Shown: positions 24,881 to 35,473, numbered from the stretch's first letter. The stretch: DNA of 64,000 bases from an uncultured Prevotella sp. (GCA_900318395.1 ONKL01000015.1:23805-87804); one strand, 5' to 3'. A program made the numbers and translations. Notes: a model not told the origin generated them from the letters alone.

Positions 24881-25356
24881 CTTAATGTCATCTGAACACG
24901 GAGACCACTGGCTAACTCTTCTGCTTCGTAACTGATAACGAGTGTAGTCTCTGAGAACGAACGGACCAAAGCAAGAATAGCGCCACGCTGTCCGTCCTCA
25001 TTGGTGAAATCCATCTTCAGGTTGCTATTGTCGCACTTATACTCGCCTGTGAAGATGGTCTCGCCAAGTTTTCCAAGAACAACGAACGAACCTGTACGGA
25101 TCATGCCGTTATAGGTGCCATCGTCATAGAAGATAAACTTATCGTAAGAGAATCTTTCAGGTGTCCAGCCTGGATCATCAGGATTCTCAGGTTCTGGAGC
25201 ACCCTCGATGACGACATCGCCAGGTCCCCAGCCTCTTTGCCAGGTTCCGACAATGTATTCTCCAAGGCGCTGGCCATCGTCGTCGCCGACGCCACAGGAT
25301 GACAGTAAAAGAAGAAGAAGGCCAGCAAGGCCAGCCTTCCCCAGTAACTTAACCAT
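24868..25356 (-). CDS. Small lipoprotein, lipocalin-like size
   Basis: A 162-aa lipoprotein when started at MVKLLGKAG (25356); an upstream ATG at 25371 would overlap the asd stop. The lipobox is LLLSSC (Cys21). The mature domain has GTWQRGW, YDDGTYNG and GEYKCDNSNLKMDF, the strand pattern of small beta-barrel lipoproteins common in Bacteroidales (DUF/lipocalin-like). Function is unknown. It lies 4 bp downstream of asd and is probably co-transcribed with it. Confidence 0.75.
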   Translation of the reverse strand: MVKLLGKAGLAGLLLLLLSSCGVGDDDGQRLGEYIVGTWQRGWGPGDVVIEGAPEPENPDDPGWTPERFSYDKFIFYDDGTYNGMIRTGSFVVLGKLGETIFTGEYKCDNSNLKMDFTNEDGQRGAILALVRSFSETTLVISYEAEELASGLRVQMTLRKEE

Positions 25357-25360
25357 ATTA

Positions 25361-26374
25361 CTACTTAACATTTCCTACTTTTACCAAGTACTCTGCAATC
25401 TGCACAGCATTCAGGGCTGCACCCTTACGGATCTGGTCGCCAGAGAGCCAGAATGTCAGACCATTCTCATCGCTCAGATCCTTACGGATACGACCTACAT
25501 AGACATCATCCTTACCAGCCGTCTCGAGGGGCATGGGATAAGTCAGAGTAGCAGGATCGTCCTTCAGTGTACAACCAGGAGCTGCGGCAATCGCCTTCTG
25601 AGCCTCCTCTACGCTGATAGGTTTCTCCGTCTCAATCCACACAGACTCAGAGTGAGAGCGCAATGAGCTGACACGTACACACATAGCCGAACACTTGGCA
25701 TCGGTATGCATGATCTTACGAGTCTCATTGAACATCTTCATCTCCTCCTTCGTGTAGCCATTAGGCTGGAACACGTCGATCTGGGGAATCACATTGTAAG
25801 CCAACTGGTGGGCAAACTTCTTGATGGTCTTGACCTCTCCCTCTTCAACCATCTCCTTATACTGCTGCTGGAGCTCGGCCATTGCGGCTGCACCTGCGCC
25901 AGAAGCGCTCTGATAAGAGGCCACATGGATACGCTTGATATGAGAGATATTCTCCAGCGGCTGGAGAACTACGACCATCATAATCGTGGTACAGTTAGGG
26001 TTGGCAATAATACCACGAGGACGGTTCAGGGCATCCTCAGCATTGCACTCAGGCACTACGAGGGGCACATCGTCGTCCATACGGAAAGCACTAGAGTTAT
26101 CGATCATCACGGCACCATACTTCGTGATGGTCTCGGCAAACTCCTTAGAGGTACCTGCACCAGCACTGGTGAAGGCGATATCTACATCCTTGAAGTCATC
26201 GTTATGCTGAAGCAACTTCACTTCTATCTCCTTTCCCTTGAAAGTGTATTTACGGCCAGCGCTACGCTCTGAGCCAAACAATACCAGTTCGTCCATGGGG
26301 AAATCTCTCTCGGCGAGAATGCGCAGGAACTCCTGTCCTACGGCGCCACTCGCTCCAACAATTGCTACTTTCAT
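25361..26374 (-). CDS. asd: Aspartate-semialdehyde dehydrogenase
   Basis: A 337-aa NADP-dependent enzyme reducing aspartyl phosphate to aspartate semialdehyde in the lysine/diaminopimelate, threonine and methionine pathway. The Rossmann motif [11 protein letters not shown] at the N-terminus, the catalytic Cys in [10 protein letters not shown] (about residue 130), the [10 protein letters not shown] segment and the active-site His in [13 protein letters not shown] are all present. Length is normal. The promoter (26410-26417) is divergent from the antiporter gene. Confidence 0.95.
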   Translation of the reverse strand: MKVAIVGASGAVGQEFLRILAERDFPMDELVLFGSERSAGRKYTFKGKEIEVKLLQHNDDFKDVDIAFTSAGAGTSKEFAETITKYGAVMIDNSSAFRMDDDVPLVVPECNAEDALNRPRGIIANPNCTTIMMVVVLQPLENISHIKRIHVASYQSASGAGAAAMAELQQQYKEMVEEGEVKTIKKFAHQLAYNVIPQIDVFQPNGYTKEEMKMFNETRKIMHTDAKCSAMCVRVSSLRSHSESVWIETEKPISVEEAQKAIAAAPGCTLKDDPATLTYPMPLETAGKDDVYVGRIRKDLSDENGLTFWLSGDQIRKGAALNAVQIAEYLVKVGNVK

Positions 26375-26409
26375 CTTGCCTAATCGTTTAAATGGTTACA
26401 ATTTGGCTG

Positions 26410-26417
26410 CAAAGGTA
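26410..26417 (-). promoter_or_regulatory. Promoter -7 box of asd
   Basis: TACCTTTG on the minus strand, 36 bp upstream of the asd start. Confidence 0.6.
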
Positions 26418-26460
26418 CGATTTAGTGAGCAAAAAACCAAATTTATACGAAAAAAATGCC

Positions 26461-26468
26461 TACCTTTG
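26461..26468 (+). promoter_or_regulatory. Promoter -7 box of the antiporter operon
   Basis: TACCTTTG overlaps an upstream in-frame ATG (26456), so translation should begin at the ATG at 26477. That leaves a leader of only about 4-5 nt. Confidence 0.55.
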
Positions 26469-26476
26469 TAGCCGAA

Positions 26477-28627
26477 ATGACATTATTAACATCATATTTT
26501 CCGATTACAGACCCCACATTTGTCTTTTTTGTGGTGCTGATGATTATCCTGTTTGCCCCTATCGTGATGAGTAAGCTGCGTATTCCGCATATCATCGGGA
26601 TGGTGCTGGCAGGTATCATAATCGGGCAATATGGCTTTCATATCCTGGAGCGCGACAACTCGTTTGAACTATTCGGACGTGTAGGTCTTTACTATATCAT
26701 GTTCCTGGCAGGACTGGAGATGGACATGGAGGGCGTGAAGAAAAACTCCAGAAGATTTGTCATCTTCGGACTGCTTACCTGTCTGGTGCCCCTGTTCCTG
26801 ACCTACATCATGGCCATCACCACTCTCCACTATTCGCCAGCAGCCTCATTCTTACTGGGATGCATCATGGCCTCAAACACCCTGATAGCCTACCCCATCA
26901 TTGGGCGCTACGGTCTGCAGCGCCATCAGAGCGTGACTCTCAGCGTGGGTTCTTCGATGATATCTCTGTTCCTCGCCCTGGTGATGCTCGCAGCTATATC
27001 GGGCTCGTTCAGCAAAAACAGCAACTGGCTGTTCTGGATTCTGTTCGTCATCAAGTTCGCAGCTTTCTGTGTGGGCAGTGTCATTCTGATTCCTAAGATG
27101 ACGCGCTACTTCCTGCGTCGTTACAGCGATGCCGTGATGCAGTATATCTTCGTGCTGGGTATCATGTTCTTGAGTGCAGCCCTGTCGTCAGTTATCGGTA
27201 TCGAGGGTGTCTTCGGCGCTTTCTTCTCCGGTTTGATACTGAACAGGTACATCCCCCACGTATCGCCCCTGATGAATCGCATCGAGTTTATCGGCAATGC
27301 ACTGTTCATCCCCTATTTCCTGATTGGTGTGGGTATGCTGATCAATGTCAGGATTCTGTTCTCAAGTGCCCATATACTGTGGATCGTGATTCTCATCGTC
27401 TTCATCGGAACCTTCGGAAAAGCCTTGGCAGCTTATATCTCCAGCCTGTTGTTCAGACTGCCGAAGGCTGATGGGCACATGATGTTTGGCTTGACCTCAG
27501 CCCATGCTGCAGGTGCTATCGCGATGGTGATGGTGGGAATGAGACTCGAGGTGGCACCAGGCGAATACCTCGTGAGCGACGATATGCTCAACGGTGTGAT
27601 TATGATGATCCTCTTCACTTGTGTGATCAGTACGCTGATGACGGAACATGCCTCGCAACAGATCATCATCCAGGAGAAGAGTCACCTGACGGCAGAGACA
27701 CCCAAGGATGACGACGAGAAGATCCTGCTCTGCGTGAAGTATCCTGAGATCGCCCCACACCTGCTCTATCTCGCCATGCTGATGCGTAACCAGCGCCTGG
27801 GCAGAGATCTCGTAGCGCTGAATGTGGTGTATGACGACGAGAACAGCAATGCCGCCAGAGAACAGGGCATCAGGCTTCTGGAGAAACTCCAACAGACGGC
27901 AAGTGCTTCAGAGGTAAAAGTACAGACACAGGTGCGTCTCGCCACGAATATCGCTAATGGCATCAAACATGCTTTCCGCGAATTTGCCTGCTCTGAGATC
28001 GTGATGGGTATGCACGTCCATACTGACATCAACCCCAGATTCTGGGGAGAGTTTATCCAGAGTCTTTACAATGGCCTGAACCGCCAGATTATGTTGACGC
28101 GTTTTGTACAGCCGATGTCGACACTGCGCCGTATTCAGGTGGCAGTACCCTCAAGGGCAGAGTTTGAACCAGGTTTCCACCGCTGGCTGGAGCGCTTGAG
28201 TCGTCTCGCTGGAGAGTTGGATTGTCGTATACAATTCCATGGTCGCAGTGAGTCGCTGGTACTGATAGCCCAGTATGTAAACAATCGTCATTCCAACGTC
28301 AGAGCTGAATATACGCCTATGGAGCATTGGAATGAGTTGCCGAAACTGGCTGCAGGCATCGCTGAGGATCATCTGTTTGTCGTTGTCACAGCCCGTAAGG
28401 GTACCATCTCTTATAAGAATGCCTTGGAGCGACTGCCAGACGAACTGCAGAAGCACTTCTCAGGCAAGAACCTGATGATTATCTTCCCTGATCAGTTTGG
28501 TAACACGAAGGATGAGCGCATGAGCTTCACTGAGGCCCAGCACCATGAGGAGAAGAGTATCTATGACACGATCCTTCGTTGGATTCACGAAAGGAAAAAT
28601 GAGAATTTGAAAAAAATGAAGTTATGA
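26477..28627 (+). CDS. Kef/CPA2-type cation:proton antiporter
   Basis: A 716-aa membrane protein. The N-terminal about 400 residues form a CPA2 antiporter core: [34 protein letters not shown] with the conserved acidic residue, and the later [15 protein letters not shown] cytoplasmic part of about 300 residues resembles two universal-stress-protein-like domains rather than a TrkA-N domain. Likely K+ or Na+ for H+ exchange in pH or osmotic control. The start at MTLLTSYF (26477) is preferred because the promoter box covers the upstream ATG at 26456. The stop overlaps the lolD start (ATGA). Confidence 0.88.
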   Translation: MTLLTSYFPITDPTFVFFVVLMIILFAPIVMSKLRIPHIIGMVLAGIIIGQYGFHILERDNSFELFGRVGLYYIMFLAGLEMDMEGVKKNSRRFVIFGLLTCLVPLFLTYIMAITTLHYSPAASFLLGCIMASNTLIAYPIIGRYGLQRHQSVTLSVGSSMISLFLALVMLAAISGSFSKNSNWLFWILFVIKFAAFCVGSVILIPKMTRYFLRRYSDAVMQYIFVLGIMFLSAALSSVIGIEGVFGAFFSGLILNRYIPHVSPLMNRIEFIGNALFIPYFLIGVGMLINVRILFSSAHILWIVILIVFIGTFGKALAAYISSLLFRLPKADGHMMFGLTSAHAAGAIAMVMVGMRLEVAPGEYLVSDDMLNGVIMMILFTCVISTLMTEHASQQIIIQEKSHLTAETPKDDDEKILLCVKYPEIAPHLLYLAMLMRNQRLGRDLVALNVVYDDENSNAAREQGIRLLEKLQQTASASEVKVQTQVRLATNIANGIKHAFREFACSEIVMGMHVHTDINPRFWGEFIQSLYNGLNRQIMLTRFVQPMSTLRRIQVAVPSRAEFEPGFHRWLERLSRLAGELDCRIQFHGRSESLVLIAQYVNNRHSNVRAEYTPMEHWNELPKLAAGIAEDHLFVVVTARKGTISYKNALERLPDELQKHFSGKNLMIIFPDQFGNTKDERMSFTEAQHHEEKSIYDTILRWIHERKNENLKKMKL

Positions 28628-29316
28628 TTGACGTTAAGAATATCATCAAGAGCTTCGGCTCACTGCAAGTACTGAAAGGCATCGACCTCCATATCGATAA
28701 AGGCGAGGTGGTGAGTATCGTGGGGCCCAGTGGCGCTGGCAAGACCACACTGCTGCAGATTATCGGCACGCTGGATCGCCCAGACAGCGGACAAGTCATT
28801 GTAGACGGCATTAACACGAGCAAGCTCTCCACCAAGAAACTGGCAGACTTCCGCAATCAGCACTTGGGGTTCGTGTTCCAGTTCCATCAGCTGCTGCCTG
28901 AGTTTACAGCCATAGAGAACATCATGATCCCCGCGTATATCGCTGGTGTATCGCAAAAACAAGCCAAATCACGAGCCAAGGAGCTATTGGACTTCATGGG
29001 ACTCGCAGACCGAGCTACTCATAAACCCAATGAACTATCGGGAGGCGAGAAACAACGCGTAGCTGTGGCACGTGCACTGGTGAACAACCCTGCCGTCATC
29101 CTCGCTGACGAGCCTTCTGGTTCTCTCGACACGAAAAACAAGGAAGAGCTTCACCAACTGTTTTTCGATCTGCGTGACAAGTTCGGACAGACCTTCGTCA
29201 TTGTGACGCATGATGAAAACCTAGCAGCCATCACAGATCGTACCATCCATTTAAAAGACGGAATTATATGCTCAAACTCGGAGATTACAACACCCTCAGA
29301 ATCGTTAAGTCTGTAG
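28624..29316 (+). CDS. lolD: LolD-like ABC transporter ATP-binding protein
   Basis: A 230-aa ABC ATPase of the LolD/MacB class: Walker [10 protein letters not shown]-loop [10 protein letters not shown], signature [15 protein letters not shown], Walker [10 protein letters not shown], and the H-loop THD. LolD partners with LolC/E to release lipoproteins from the inner membrane; no permease is adjacent, so the assignment rests on sequence type. It overlaps the antiporter by 4 bp and the next gene by 49 bp, showing tight translational coupling. The C-terminal tail ([13 protein letters not shown]) lies entirely in the overlap. Confidence 0.85.
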   Translation: MIDVKNIIKSFGSLQVLKGIDLHIDKGEVVSIVGPSGAGKTTLLQIIGTLDRPDSGQVIVDGINTSKLSTKKLADFRNQHLGFVFQFHQLLPEFTAIENIMIPAYIAGVSQKQAKSRAKELLDFMGLADRATHKPNELSGGEKQRVAVARALVNNPAVILADEPSGSLDTKNKEELHQLFFDLRDKFGQTFVIVTHDENLAAITDRTIHLKDGIICSNSEITTPSESLSL

Positions 29317-30110
29317 ATTTCGGACTTTATCTCGACGGCGGTGAGGAAGGTGAGATCCTGCTTCCCCAGCGCTATGTGACTAAAGACATGCACATCGGGG
29401 ATGACATCGAAGTGTTCATCTATCTGGATCAGGAAGAGCGCCCTGTGGCAACCACCGAACATCCATACGCCAAGGTGGGTGAATTTGCGTGTTTGGAGGT
29501 GGCATGGGTAAACCAATATGGCGCCTTCCTGAAATGGGGACTGATGAAAGACCTCTTCTGTCCGTTCCGCGAACAGAAACAGCGAATGACACAAGGCCAG
29601 CACCATATTATATATATAAAGGTGGACGAGGACAGTTACCGATTGATGGCAACAGCAAAGGTGGAGAAACAGCTCCTTATCCCAACTGCTGAAGACCTGC
29701 CATCACTCACCCATGGTACTGCTGTAGATGTGCTTGTATGGCAAAAGACCGATTTGGGTTTCAAGGTCATCATCAACAACAAGTTCCAGGGACAGATCTA
29801 CGATAATCAGATTTTCCAGCCGCTACATAGTGGAGACCGTCTGACGGCCTATATAGATCATGTACGTCAGGATGGAAAGATTGACCTGACACTCCAGCAG
29901 ACAGGACGCCAGCACACCCTCGACTTCGCAGAAGTGCTGCTGCGCTATCTTTATGAGAACGACGGGCATTGTAATCTTGGCGACAAATCGCCTGCAGAAC
30001 TCATCTACGACCGTTTCCAAGTCTCGAAGAAAGCCTACAAAAAAGCCATCGGTGATCTCTATCGCCGACGGCTGATTACTATTTCTGACGAAGGAATAAA
30101 CCTCGTTTAA
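29268..30110 (+). CDS. S1-like RNA-binding protein (CvfB family)
   Basis: A 280-aa CvfB/YitL-type protein. Tandem S1-like OB folds are followed by a winged-helix end. Landmarks are [47 protein letters not shown], then [24 protein letters not shown] and a C-terminal helical domain ([27 protein letters not shown]). CvfB in staphylococci is an RNA-binding virulence regulator; here the role is unknown. Translation starts inside lolD. Its stop overlaps the convergent gene by 4 bp. Confidence 0.88.
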   Translation: MLKLGDYNTLRIVKSVDFGLYLDGGEEGEILLPQRYVTKDMHIGDDIEVFIYLDQEERPVATTEHPYAKVGEFACLEVAWVNQYGAFLKWGLMKDLFCPFREQKQRMTQGQHHIIYIKVDEDSYRLMATAKVEKQLLIPTAEDLPSLTHGTAVDVLVWQKTDLGFKVIINNKFQGQIYDNQIFQPLHSGDRLTAYIDHVRQDGKIDLTLQQTGRQHTLDFAEVLLRYLYENDGHCNLGDKSPAELIYDRFQVSKKAYKKAIGDLYRRRLITISDEGINLV

Positions 30111-30973
30111 AAGATTCGTCCCACTAAGCGGAAACTCAAGACAGGGAACACCTTGATCCTGCTGACTATACTGAGGACATCGTCGAGCTCTTCGCCGACC
30201 TTATCTGGTTTCAGCTCTTCACCGTTGACCATGACTTTCGGACTTCCCCAGAACTGTACGCCCAAGTCAAACTGGCAACCTATGCGTTTACGAGGCACAG
30301 CACGTCCGAAGCCCAATCCCAGATAAGGACGGAAGCCTGACACTCTGATACGGGCATCAATATTTCCATTCTCATCAGGCGCAATGAAATAATCGCCTAA
30401 GACGAGTCCTATGGGCTGCAAGTTATTCCTTTCAACAACCTCCTGAGCATCAGGATTCTCCATGGCATTATTCCATGCAGTAACAGGCATGAGACTGCCT
30501 TCATGACGATTATGGATGTCAACGACTGTTCCAGTACCCAGATGGAAGCCTGTTGTCAGATGGAAATTGCTGCTGTGAGGGAAGGGATAATAGTCTATCA
30601 AGAGATGTCCAGCTGTCAGTTTCGGCTTAATATGCATTGACATGGCCTCGGGCATCTCCATGGGTACCTGCTCGTCCTCTGAAAGCACCTCATTCAGTTC
30701 TTGGGCGTACTTTGCAATATCTCCGGGTTCCCAATTCTGGATTCTGGAACCTAAATGAAGATTGGAGCGCAACTTGAGAATCGGCCACAAGTTAACACCA
30801 GCCCTCAGTCCGAAATAAGGGGTTAAAACAGTAGAGACGTTAATGCCAAGAGCTGTTGTCCCGACACTAACGCCTATACCCAAATGATTGAAAATCAATT
30901 GGTCTTCTTCCTGTGCAGAGGCAGGAGTCAGGCTCATACCTAAGAAGGCGAATATGACCAATAGTTTTTTCAT
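30107..30973 (-). CDS. Predicted outer-membrane beta-barrel protein
   Basis: A 288-aa exported protein with a clear signal peptide (cleavage after ASAQ). It is followed by alternating beta strands (LGIGVSVGTTALGINVSTVL, FGLRAGVNLW, YLGLGFGRAV), and it ends [10 protein letters not shown] with a C-terminal aromatic residue, the usual mark of outer-membrane barrels. No named family is recognised. It lies 9 bp downstream of asnS as the last gene of the purB-RluB-asnS run. Confidence 0.75.
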   Translation of the reverse strand: MKKLLVIFAFLGMSLTPASAQEEDQLIFNHLGIGVSVGTTALGINVSTVLTPYFGLRAGVNLWPILKLRSNLHLGSRIQNWEPGDIAKYAQELNEVLSEDEQVPMEMPEAMSMHIKPKLTAGHLLIDYYPFPHSSNFHLTTGFHLGTGTVVDIHNRHEGSLMPVTAWNNAMENPDAQEVVERNNLQPIGLVLGDYFIAPDENGNIDARIRVSGFRPYLGLGFGRAVPRKRIGCQFDLGVQFWGSPKVMVNGEELKPDKVGEELDDVLSIVSRIKVFPVLSFRLVGRIF

Positions 30974-30982
30974 CTCTTCGCT

Positions 30983-32422
30983 TTAGAACTCTGCTGATTT
31001 GGGGGTACGTGGGAATGGAATCACGTCACGGATGTTCTGCATACCTGTTACGAACAGGATAAGACGCTCGAAACCAAGACCGAAACCAGCATGAGGACAA
31101 GAGCCCCATTTGCGTGTATCGATATACCACCAGAGGTGGGTCTGATCCATCTCACGGCGATTGATCTCGCCCATCAACTTATCATAGCTCTCCTCACGGA
31201 CACTACCACCGATAATCTCGCCAATCTGTGGGAAGAGTACATCAGTGCCCTGCATCGTAGGACCAGGAGCAACAGCACCCTTATAACCTACAGAACCGCC
31301 ATCAGCAGTATCCTCATTCTGCTTCATATAGAACGACTTGAAAGCACGCGGATAGTCAGTCATGATGACTGGCTTCTTAAAGTGTTCCTCGACGAGATAA
31401 CGCTCATGCTCAGAAGCGAGGTCATCACCCCAGTTGCAGGGGAACTCAAACTTCTTGCCATTCTTGATAGCCTCCTGAAGGATATTGATGCCCTCAGTGT
31501 AAGGCAGGCGAACGAAGGTGTCCTTCAAAACGCCTTCCAGACGAGCGATCAAAGTCTTGTCGATCATCTGATTCAGGAAAGCGAGGTCATCCTTGCAGTT
31601 GTCAAGTGCCCAACGAACACAGTACTTAATGAAGTCCTCTTCGAGATCCATCAGCTCTTCCTGATCCAGGAAAGCGACCTCGGGCTCAACCATCCAGAAC
31701 TCTGCCAGGTGACGAGGCGTATTTGAGTTCTCTGCGCGGAATGTAGGACCAAAGGTATAGATAGCACCCAGTGCAGTGGCGCCAAGCTCGCCCTCAAGCT
31801 GTCCTGATACCGTCAGCGATGTCTGCTCTCCAAAGAAATCATCATCGTAGATAATCTTTCCCTGTTCGTCCTTCTTCAGGTCGTAGAGGTTCTTGGTAGT
31901 TACCTGGAACATGTTTCCTGCTCCCTCGCAGTCGCTGGCTGTTATCAGCGGTGTGTGGAAGTAGAAGAATCCGTGCTCATGGAAGTAGGTATGTATAGCC
32001 ATGGCCATGTTGTGACGGATACGCATCACAGCTCCAAAGGTATTGGTACGCAGACGCATGTGGGCATTCTTACGCATCACCTCGAAACTCTGGCCCTTCT
32101 TCTGCATAGGATAGGTATTATCGCAGAGACCATAGATCTCAATAGCGGTAGCCTGGATCTCACTGCTCTGGCCAGCCCCCTGGCTCTCTACCAAGGTCCC
32201 TTCTGCACTGATGCAAGCACCTGTGGTGATCTGCTTCAGCATCTCCTCATCAAACTTACTCGGATCGACTACCACCTGTACGTTCTTAATCGTCGAACCA
32301 TCATTCAGAGCGATAAAGTCTACGGCTTTTGAGCTGCGATGCGTGCGCACCCAGCCTTTTACGCAAACGGCTTTACCGTATTCTGTGCTTTGCAGCACAT
32401 CGATAATCTTTGTACGTTTCAT
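30983..32422 (-). CDS. asnS: Asparaginyl-tRNA synthetase
   Basis: A 479-aa class IIb synthetase charging tRNA-Asn. The N-terminal OB fold ([25 protein letters not shown]) is followed by the catalytic domain with motif 1 ([15 protein letters not shown]), motif 2 ([21 protein letters not shown]) and motif 3 ([12 protein letters not shown]). The residues after FRAE distinguish AsnRS from AspRS. Normal length. Probably co-transcribed from purB. Confidence 0.96.
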   Translation of the reverse strand: MKRTKIIDVLQSTEYGKAVCVKGWVRTHRSSKAVDFIALNDGSTIKNVQVVVDPSKFDEEMLKQITTGACISAEGTLVESQGAGQSSEIQATAIEIYGLCDNTYPMQKKGQSFEVMRKNAHMRLRTNTFGAVMRIRHNMAMAIHTYFHEHGFFYFHTPLITASDCEGAGNMFQVTTKNLYDLKKDEQGKIIYDDDFFGEQTSLTVSGQLEGELGATALGAIYTFGPTFRAENSNTPRHLAEFWMVEPEVAFLDQEELMDLEEDFIKYCVRWALDNCKDDLAFLNQMIDKTLIARLEGVLKDTFVRLPYTEGINILQEAIKNGKKFEFPCNWGDDLASEHERYLVEEHFKKPVIMTDYPRAFKSFYMKQNEDTADGGSVGYKGAVAPGPTMQGTDVLFPQIGEIIGGSVREESYDKLMGEINRREMDQTHLWWYIDTRKWGSCPHAGFGLGFERLILFVTGMQNIRDVIPFPRTPKSAEF

Positions 32423-32439
32423 TTTTATCTTATATTTCT

Positions 32440-32469
32440 AGGAATACCTAGGACAACCTAGGATGTTTA
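32440..32469. repeat. Three tandem CCTAGG decamers
   Basis: TCTAGGAATA, CCTAGGACAA and CCTAGGATGT, a 10-bp period in the 44-bp gap between the RluB-like gene and asnS. Function unknown. Confidence 0.5.
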
Positions 32470-33813
32470 CTCGTAAGCACCCATGCGCAGACGATCTACT
32501 TCCTCCTCAGTGAGGTAGCGCCAGTCGCCACGCTTCAGGTTCTTCTTGGTGAGTCCAGCAAACTGCACGCGATCGAGTTTCTGCACACGATAGCCCAGAG
32601 CCTCGAAGATACGGCGAACGATACGGTTCTTGCCGCTGTGGATCTCAATGCCCACCTGCTTCTTGTCCGTAGGATGAGCATACTGCACATCGTCGGCTTT
32701 GATTTCACCATCTTCGAGCTGTATGCCCTCCGTAATCTGCTGCAGGTCGTGAGCAGTTACATTCTTATCGAGGTATACATGATAGATCTTCTTCTTCAGA
32801 TACTTCGGATGTGTGAGCTTAGAAGCCAGATCACCATCGTTAGTAAGAAGGAGCACGCCAGTGGTGTTGCGGTCCAAACGACCTACAGGGTAGATACGCT
32901 CAGGACAAGCGTTCTTCACAAGATCCATCACCGTCTTACGCTGCTGGGGATCATCGCTGGTAGTCACATAATCCTTGGGCTTGTTCAACAGCACATATAC
33001 CTTCTTTTCGATGACAACAGGCTGATCGTGGAACTTCACCTCGTCTGTACGAAGCACCTTGGTACCCAGTTCGGTAACGACCTCACCATTCACTGTCACA
33101 ACACCTGCCTGGATGAACTCATCAGCCTCGCGACGGCTGCAGATACCAGCATTGGCAAGGAACTTATTCAGGCGAAGCGGCTCATTGGGATCGATGTTTA
33201 CCTCCTTATACTCAATACGCTTCTTCATGGAGTACTTGGCATTGGGATCATAGTCGGCAGTACGCTGACGTGGAGCCTTCTTATAAGGAGCAGCTCCATA
33301 AGGTTTGCCATAGCCACCCTGCTGGGGACGCTGACCATAGCCACCCTGCTGAGGACGCTGACCATAGCCGCCACCCTGAGGACGCTGACCATAACCACCT
33401 CCCTGAGGACGCTGACCATAGCCGCCACCCTGAGGACGCTGACCATAACCGCCACCCTGAGGACGCTGACCATAGCCGCCACCCTGAGGACGCTGGCCAT
33501 AACCGCCACCCTGAGGACGCTGACCATAGCCACCCTGCTGAGGACGCTGGCCATAGTTTCCACCTGTATTATAATTATTACGTGGACGATAACCGCCATG
33601 CTGCTGAGGCGTGCTGCTGCTCTGTAAACCTGCACCAAAACCCTCAGGACGGAAACCTCCCTCGTCATTGTTGCTGCGATAGTTCGGACGCTCATAGGCT
33701 GGACGCTGTCCGGTGTGAATACGTGGACGTGGTGAACGTCCTGGACGGAACTCTTTCTGGAAACCGTCTTGTGAAGTCTCTTCCTGCTTCTTCTCGTTGT
33801 TCTCGAAATCCAT
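32467..33813 (-). CDS. RluB-like pseudouridine synthase with Gly-rich repeat arm
   Basis: A 448-aa enzyme. The C-terminal about 240 residues are a normal rRNA large-subunit pseudouridine synthase of the RluB/RsuA family. An S4 domain (LRLNKFLANAGICSRREADEFI) is followed by the catalytic GRLDRNTTGVLLLTNDG with the essential Asp, and HSGKNRIVRRIFEALGY. The N-terminal about 200 residues are unusual: disordered, Arg/Gly/Gln-rich, with nine near-identical repeats of GGYGQRPQG. Such arms likely bind RNA or drive condensation (inference). Second gene of the purB-asnS run. Confidence 0.92.
   Translation of the reverse strand: MDFENNEKKQEETSQDGFQKEFRPGRSPRPRIHTGQRPAYERPNYRSNNDEGGFRPEGFGAGLQSSSTPQQHGGYRPRNNYNTGGNYGQRPQQGGYGQRPQGGGYGQRPQGGGYGQRPQGGGYGQRPQGGGYGQRPQGGGYGQRPQGGGYGQRPQQGGYGQRPQQGGYGKPYGAAPYKKAPRQRTADYDPNAKYSMKKRIEYKEVNIDPNEPLRLNKFLANAGICSRREADEFIQAGVVTVNGEVVTELGTKVLRTDEVKFHDQPVVIEKKVYVLLNKPKDYVTTSDDPQQRKTVMDLVKNACPERIYPVGRLDRNTTGVLLLTNDGDLASKLTHPKYLKKKIYHVYLDKNVTAHDLQQITEGIQLEDGEIKADDVQYAHPTDKKQVGIEIHSGKNRIVRRIFEALGYRVQKLDRVQFAGLTKKNLKRGDWRYLTEEEVDRLRMGAYE
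33318..33560 (-). repeat. Nine 27-bp coding repeats (GGYGQRPQG)
   Basis: Nine units with period 27 bp (two shortened or variant at the ends) inside the RluB-like gene. The period is a multiple of three, so unit gain or loss keeps the frame. Confidence 0.9.
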
Positions 33814-33865
33814 TGTCTTGTCTGTTTTTAATTGTAATTACTTATTTATTTGATGGTATGGTTGG

Positions 33866-35212
33866 TCAAATACCAGTATATGTAGCTGGCGTAATGGCAC
33901 GGAGCTCCTCCTTCACCTCTTCACTGACCTCAAGGGTCTCAATGAAGTTACGGATCTTCTCACCCGTCAGCTTCTCATTTGTTCGTGTTAATGCCTTCAG
34001 TGTCTCGTAAGGATTAGGATAAGCCTCACGGCGAAGGATGGTCTGGATGGCCTCAGCCACTACAGCCCAAGTGTTCTCAAGATCCTCCTGCAGCTTCTCC
34101 TCGTTAAGGATAAGCTTGCGAAGTCCTTTCAGCGTACTCTGGAACGCAATCAAAGCATGCCCCATAGGCACACCGACATTACGGAGTACGGTAGAGTCTG
34201 TCAGGTCGCGCTGCAGACGGCTGACAGGCAGTTTTGCTGCCAGGAACTGCAGAATGGCATTAGCCATACCGAGGTTACCCTCCGAATTCTCGTAGTCGAT
34301 AGGGTTCACCTTATGTGGCATGGCACTCGATCCTACCTCGCCTGCCTTAATCTTCTGTTTGAAGTAATCCATAGAGATATACATCCAGAAGTCACGATCG
34401 AGATCGATGATAATCGTATTGATGCGGCGCATGGCGTCAAAGATGGCACCCAGCCAGTCATAGTTGGATATCTGCGTCGTATACTGTTCGCGCTCCAATC
34501 CCAGTTTCTCACTGACGAAGCTATTTCCAAACTCACGCCAGTCATACTGGGGGTAAGCCACATGATGGGCATTAAAGTTACCCGTTGCCCCTCCGAACTT
34601 CGCTGTCACTGGCGTCTCTTTCAGTGAACGCAACTGTTCCTCCAGACGATATACATACACCATAATCTCTTTACCCAAGCGAGTGGGAGAAGCAGGCTGT
34701 CCATGCGTCTTTGCCAGCATCGGAATATTCTTCCACTGCTCAGCATAATCGTTCAGTTGCTCTATCAACTCTTCGAGGAGCGGATAATACACCTGCTCAA
34801 GAGCCTCTTTAATGGAAAGGGGCACACTGGTATTGTTGATGTCCTGTGAGGTCAGACCGAAATGGATAAACTCCTTGTAACCTTCGAAGCCTCCCATTTC
34901 ATCGAGTTTCTCCTTGATAAAATACTCCACGGCCTTGACATCGTGGTTAGTAACCTTCTCGATGTCTTTTACCCGCTGGGCATCAGCGGGAGTAAACGCG
35001 CGGTAAATGTCACGGAGCTGGTCGAACAGTGAATGGTTGATCTGTTGTAGTTGAGGCAATGGCAGTTCGCACAATGTGATGAAATATTCTATTTCCACAC
35101 GTACTCTATACCTGATCAATGCATATTCAGAGAAATACTCTGCTAGCGGTTCTGTCTTACTCCTGTAACGGCCATCAATAGGCGAGATGGCTGTCAGCAT
35201 ACTTAAATCCAT
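33866..35212 (-). CDS. purB: Adenylosuccinate lyase
   Basis: A 448-aa fumarase/aspartase-superfamily enzyme acting twice in purine synthesis (SAICAR to AICAR, adenylosuccinate to AMP). It has the N-terminal SPIDGRYRSKTEPL, TNHDVKAVEYF, the catalytic region FIHFGLTSQDINNT, MLAKTHGQPASPT, and the signature GSSAMPHKVNPIDYENSEGN with the catalytic Ser. Length is typical of the E. coli-like type. It lies upstream of the RluB-like gene and asnS with 50-bp gaps. I see no strong promoter box in front of it. Confidence 0.96.
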   Translation of the reverse strand: MDLSMLTAISPIDGRYRSKTEPLAEYFSEYALIRYRVRVEIEYFITLCELPLPQLQQINHSLFDQLRDIYRAFTPADAQRVKDIEKVTNHDVKAVEYFIKEKLDEMGGFEGYKEFIHFGLTSQDINNTSVPLSIKEALEQVYYPLLEELIEQLNDYAEQWKNIPMLAKTHGQPASPTRLGKEIMVYVYRLEEQLRSLKETPVTAKFGGATGNFNAHHVAYPQYDWREFGNSFVSEKLGLEREQYTTQISNYDWLGAIFDAMRRINTIIIDLDRDFWMYISMDYFKQKIKAGEVGSSAMPHKVNPIDYENSEGNLGMANAILQFLAAKLPVSRLQRDLTDSTVLRNVGVPMGHALIAFQSTLKGLRKLILNEEKLQEDLENTWAVVAEAIQTILRREAYPNPYETLKALTRTNEKLTGEKIRNFIETLEVSEEVKEELRAITPATYTGI

Positions 35213-35256
35213 GTCTTAAAATAAATAGTCCTAATATCGATAATTATCTTCTTTCC

Positions 35257-35305
35257 TAAAAACTCTTCTAACTCAAATCCGCAACCTCAACGGCTGCGGA
35301 AGAGT
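35257..35305 (-). terminator. Terminator after tRNA-Val copy 1
   Basis: In minus-strand sense ACTCTTC and CGCAGCC pair with GGTTGCG and GAAGAGT, with an internal bulge, followed by four to five T. Confidence 0.5.
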
Positions 35306-35318
35306 CTCTTTTGTGTTG

Positions 35319-35393
35319 TGGGCGCTGAGGGATTCGAACCCCCGACCCTCTGCTTGTAAGGCAGATGCTCTAAACCAGCTGAGCTAAGCGCCC
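35319..35393 (-). tRNA. tRNA-Val (TAC anticodon), copy 1
   Basis: The acceptor GGGCGCT pairs with AGCGCCC. The anticodon loop CTTACAA carries TAC (codon GTA), and the T loop GGTTCGAATCC is standard. 75 nt, discriminator A. Identical to the copy at 37348-37422. Confidence 0.93.
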
Positions 35394-35408
35394 TTTCATT
35401 TGCGTCTG

Positions 35409-35416
35409 CAAAGGTA
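35409..35416 (-). promoter_or_regulatory. Promoter -7 box of tRNA-Val copy 1
   Basis: TACCTTTG on the minus strand, 16 bp before the mature tRNA 5' end. Confidence 0.6.
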
Positions 35417-35420
35417 AGAC

Positions 35421-35466
35421 AAAAAAATGAAACTGCAAAATTTCAACGAAGAAATTTTGCAGTTTC
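35421..35466 (-). terminator. Terminator of the paaK-ACT operon
   Basis: A perfect 16-bp stem, GAAACTGCAAAATTTC (35429-35444) with its complement at 35451-35466 and a 6-nt loop. Seven T follow on the minus strand. Confidence 0.8.
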
Positions 35467-35473
35467 TATCAAA

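Noticed and set aside
33318-33560. Regular repeats considered as a CRISPR array
   Set aside because: The units are contiguous, in frame and without unique spacers, and no cas gene is present.
33270-34010. Plus-strand frame rich in HPEDADH repeats
   Set aside because: It is the antisense image of the 27-bp repeats coding GGYGQRPQG in the RluB-like gene.
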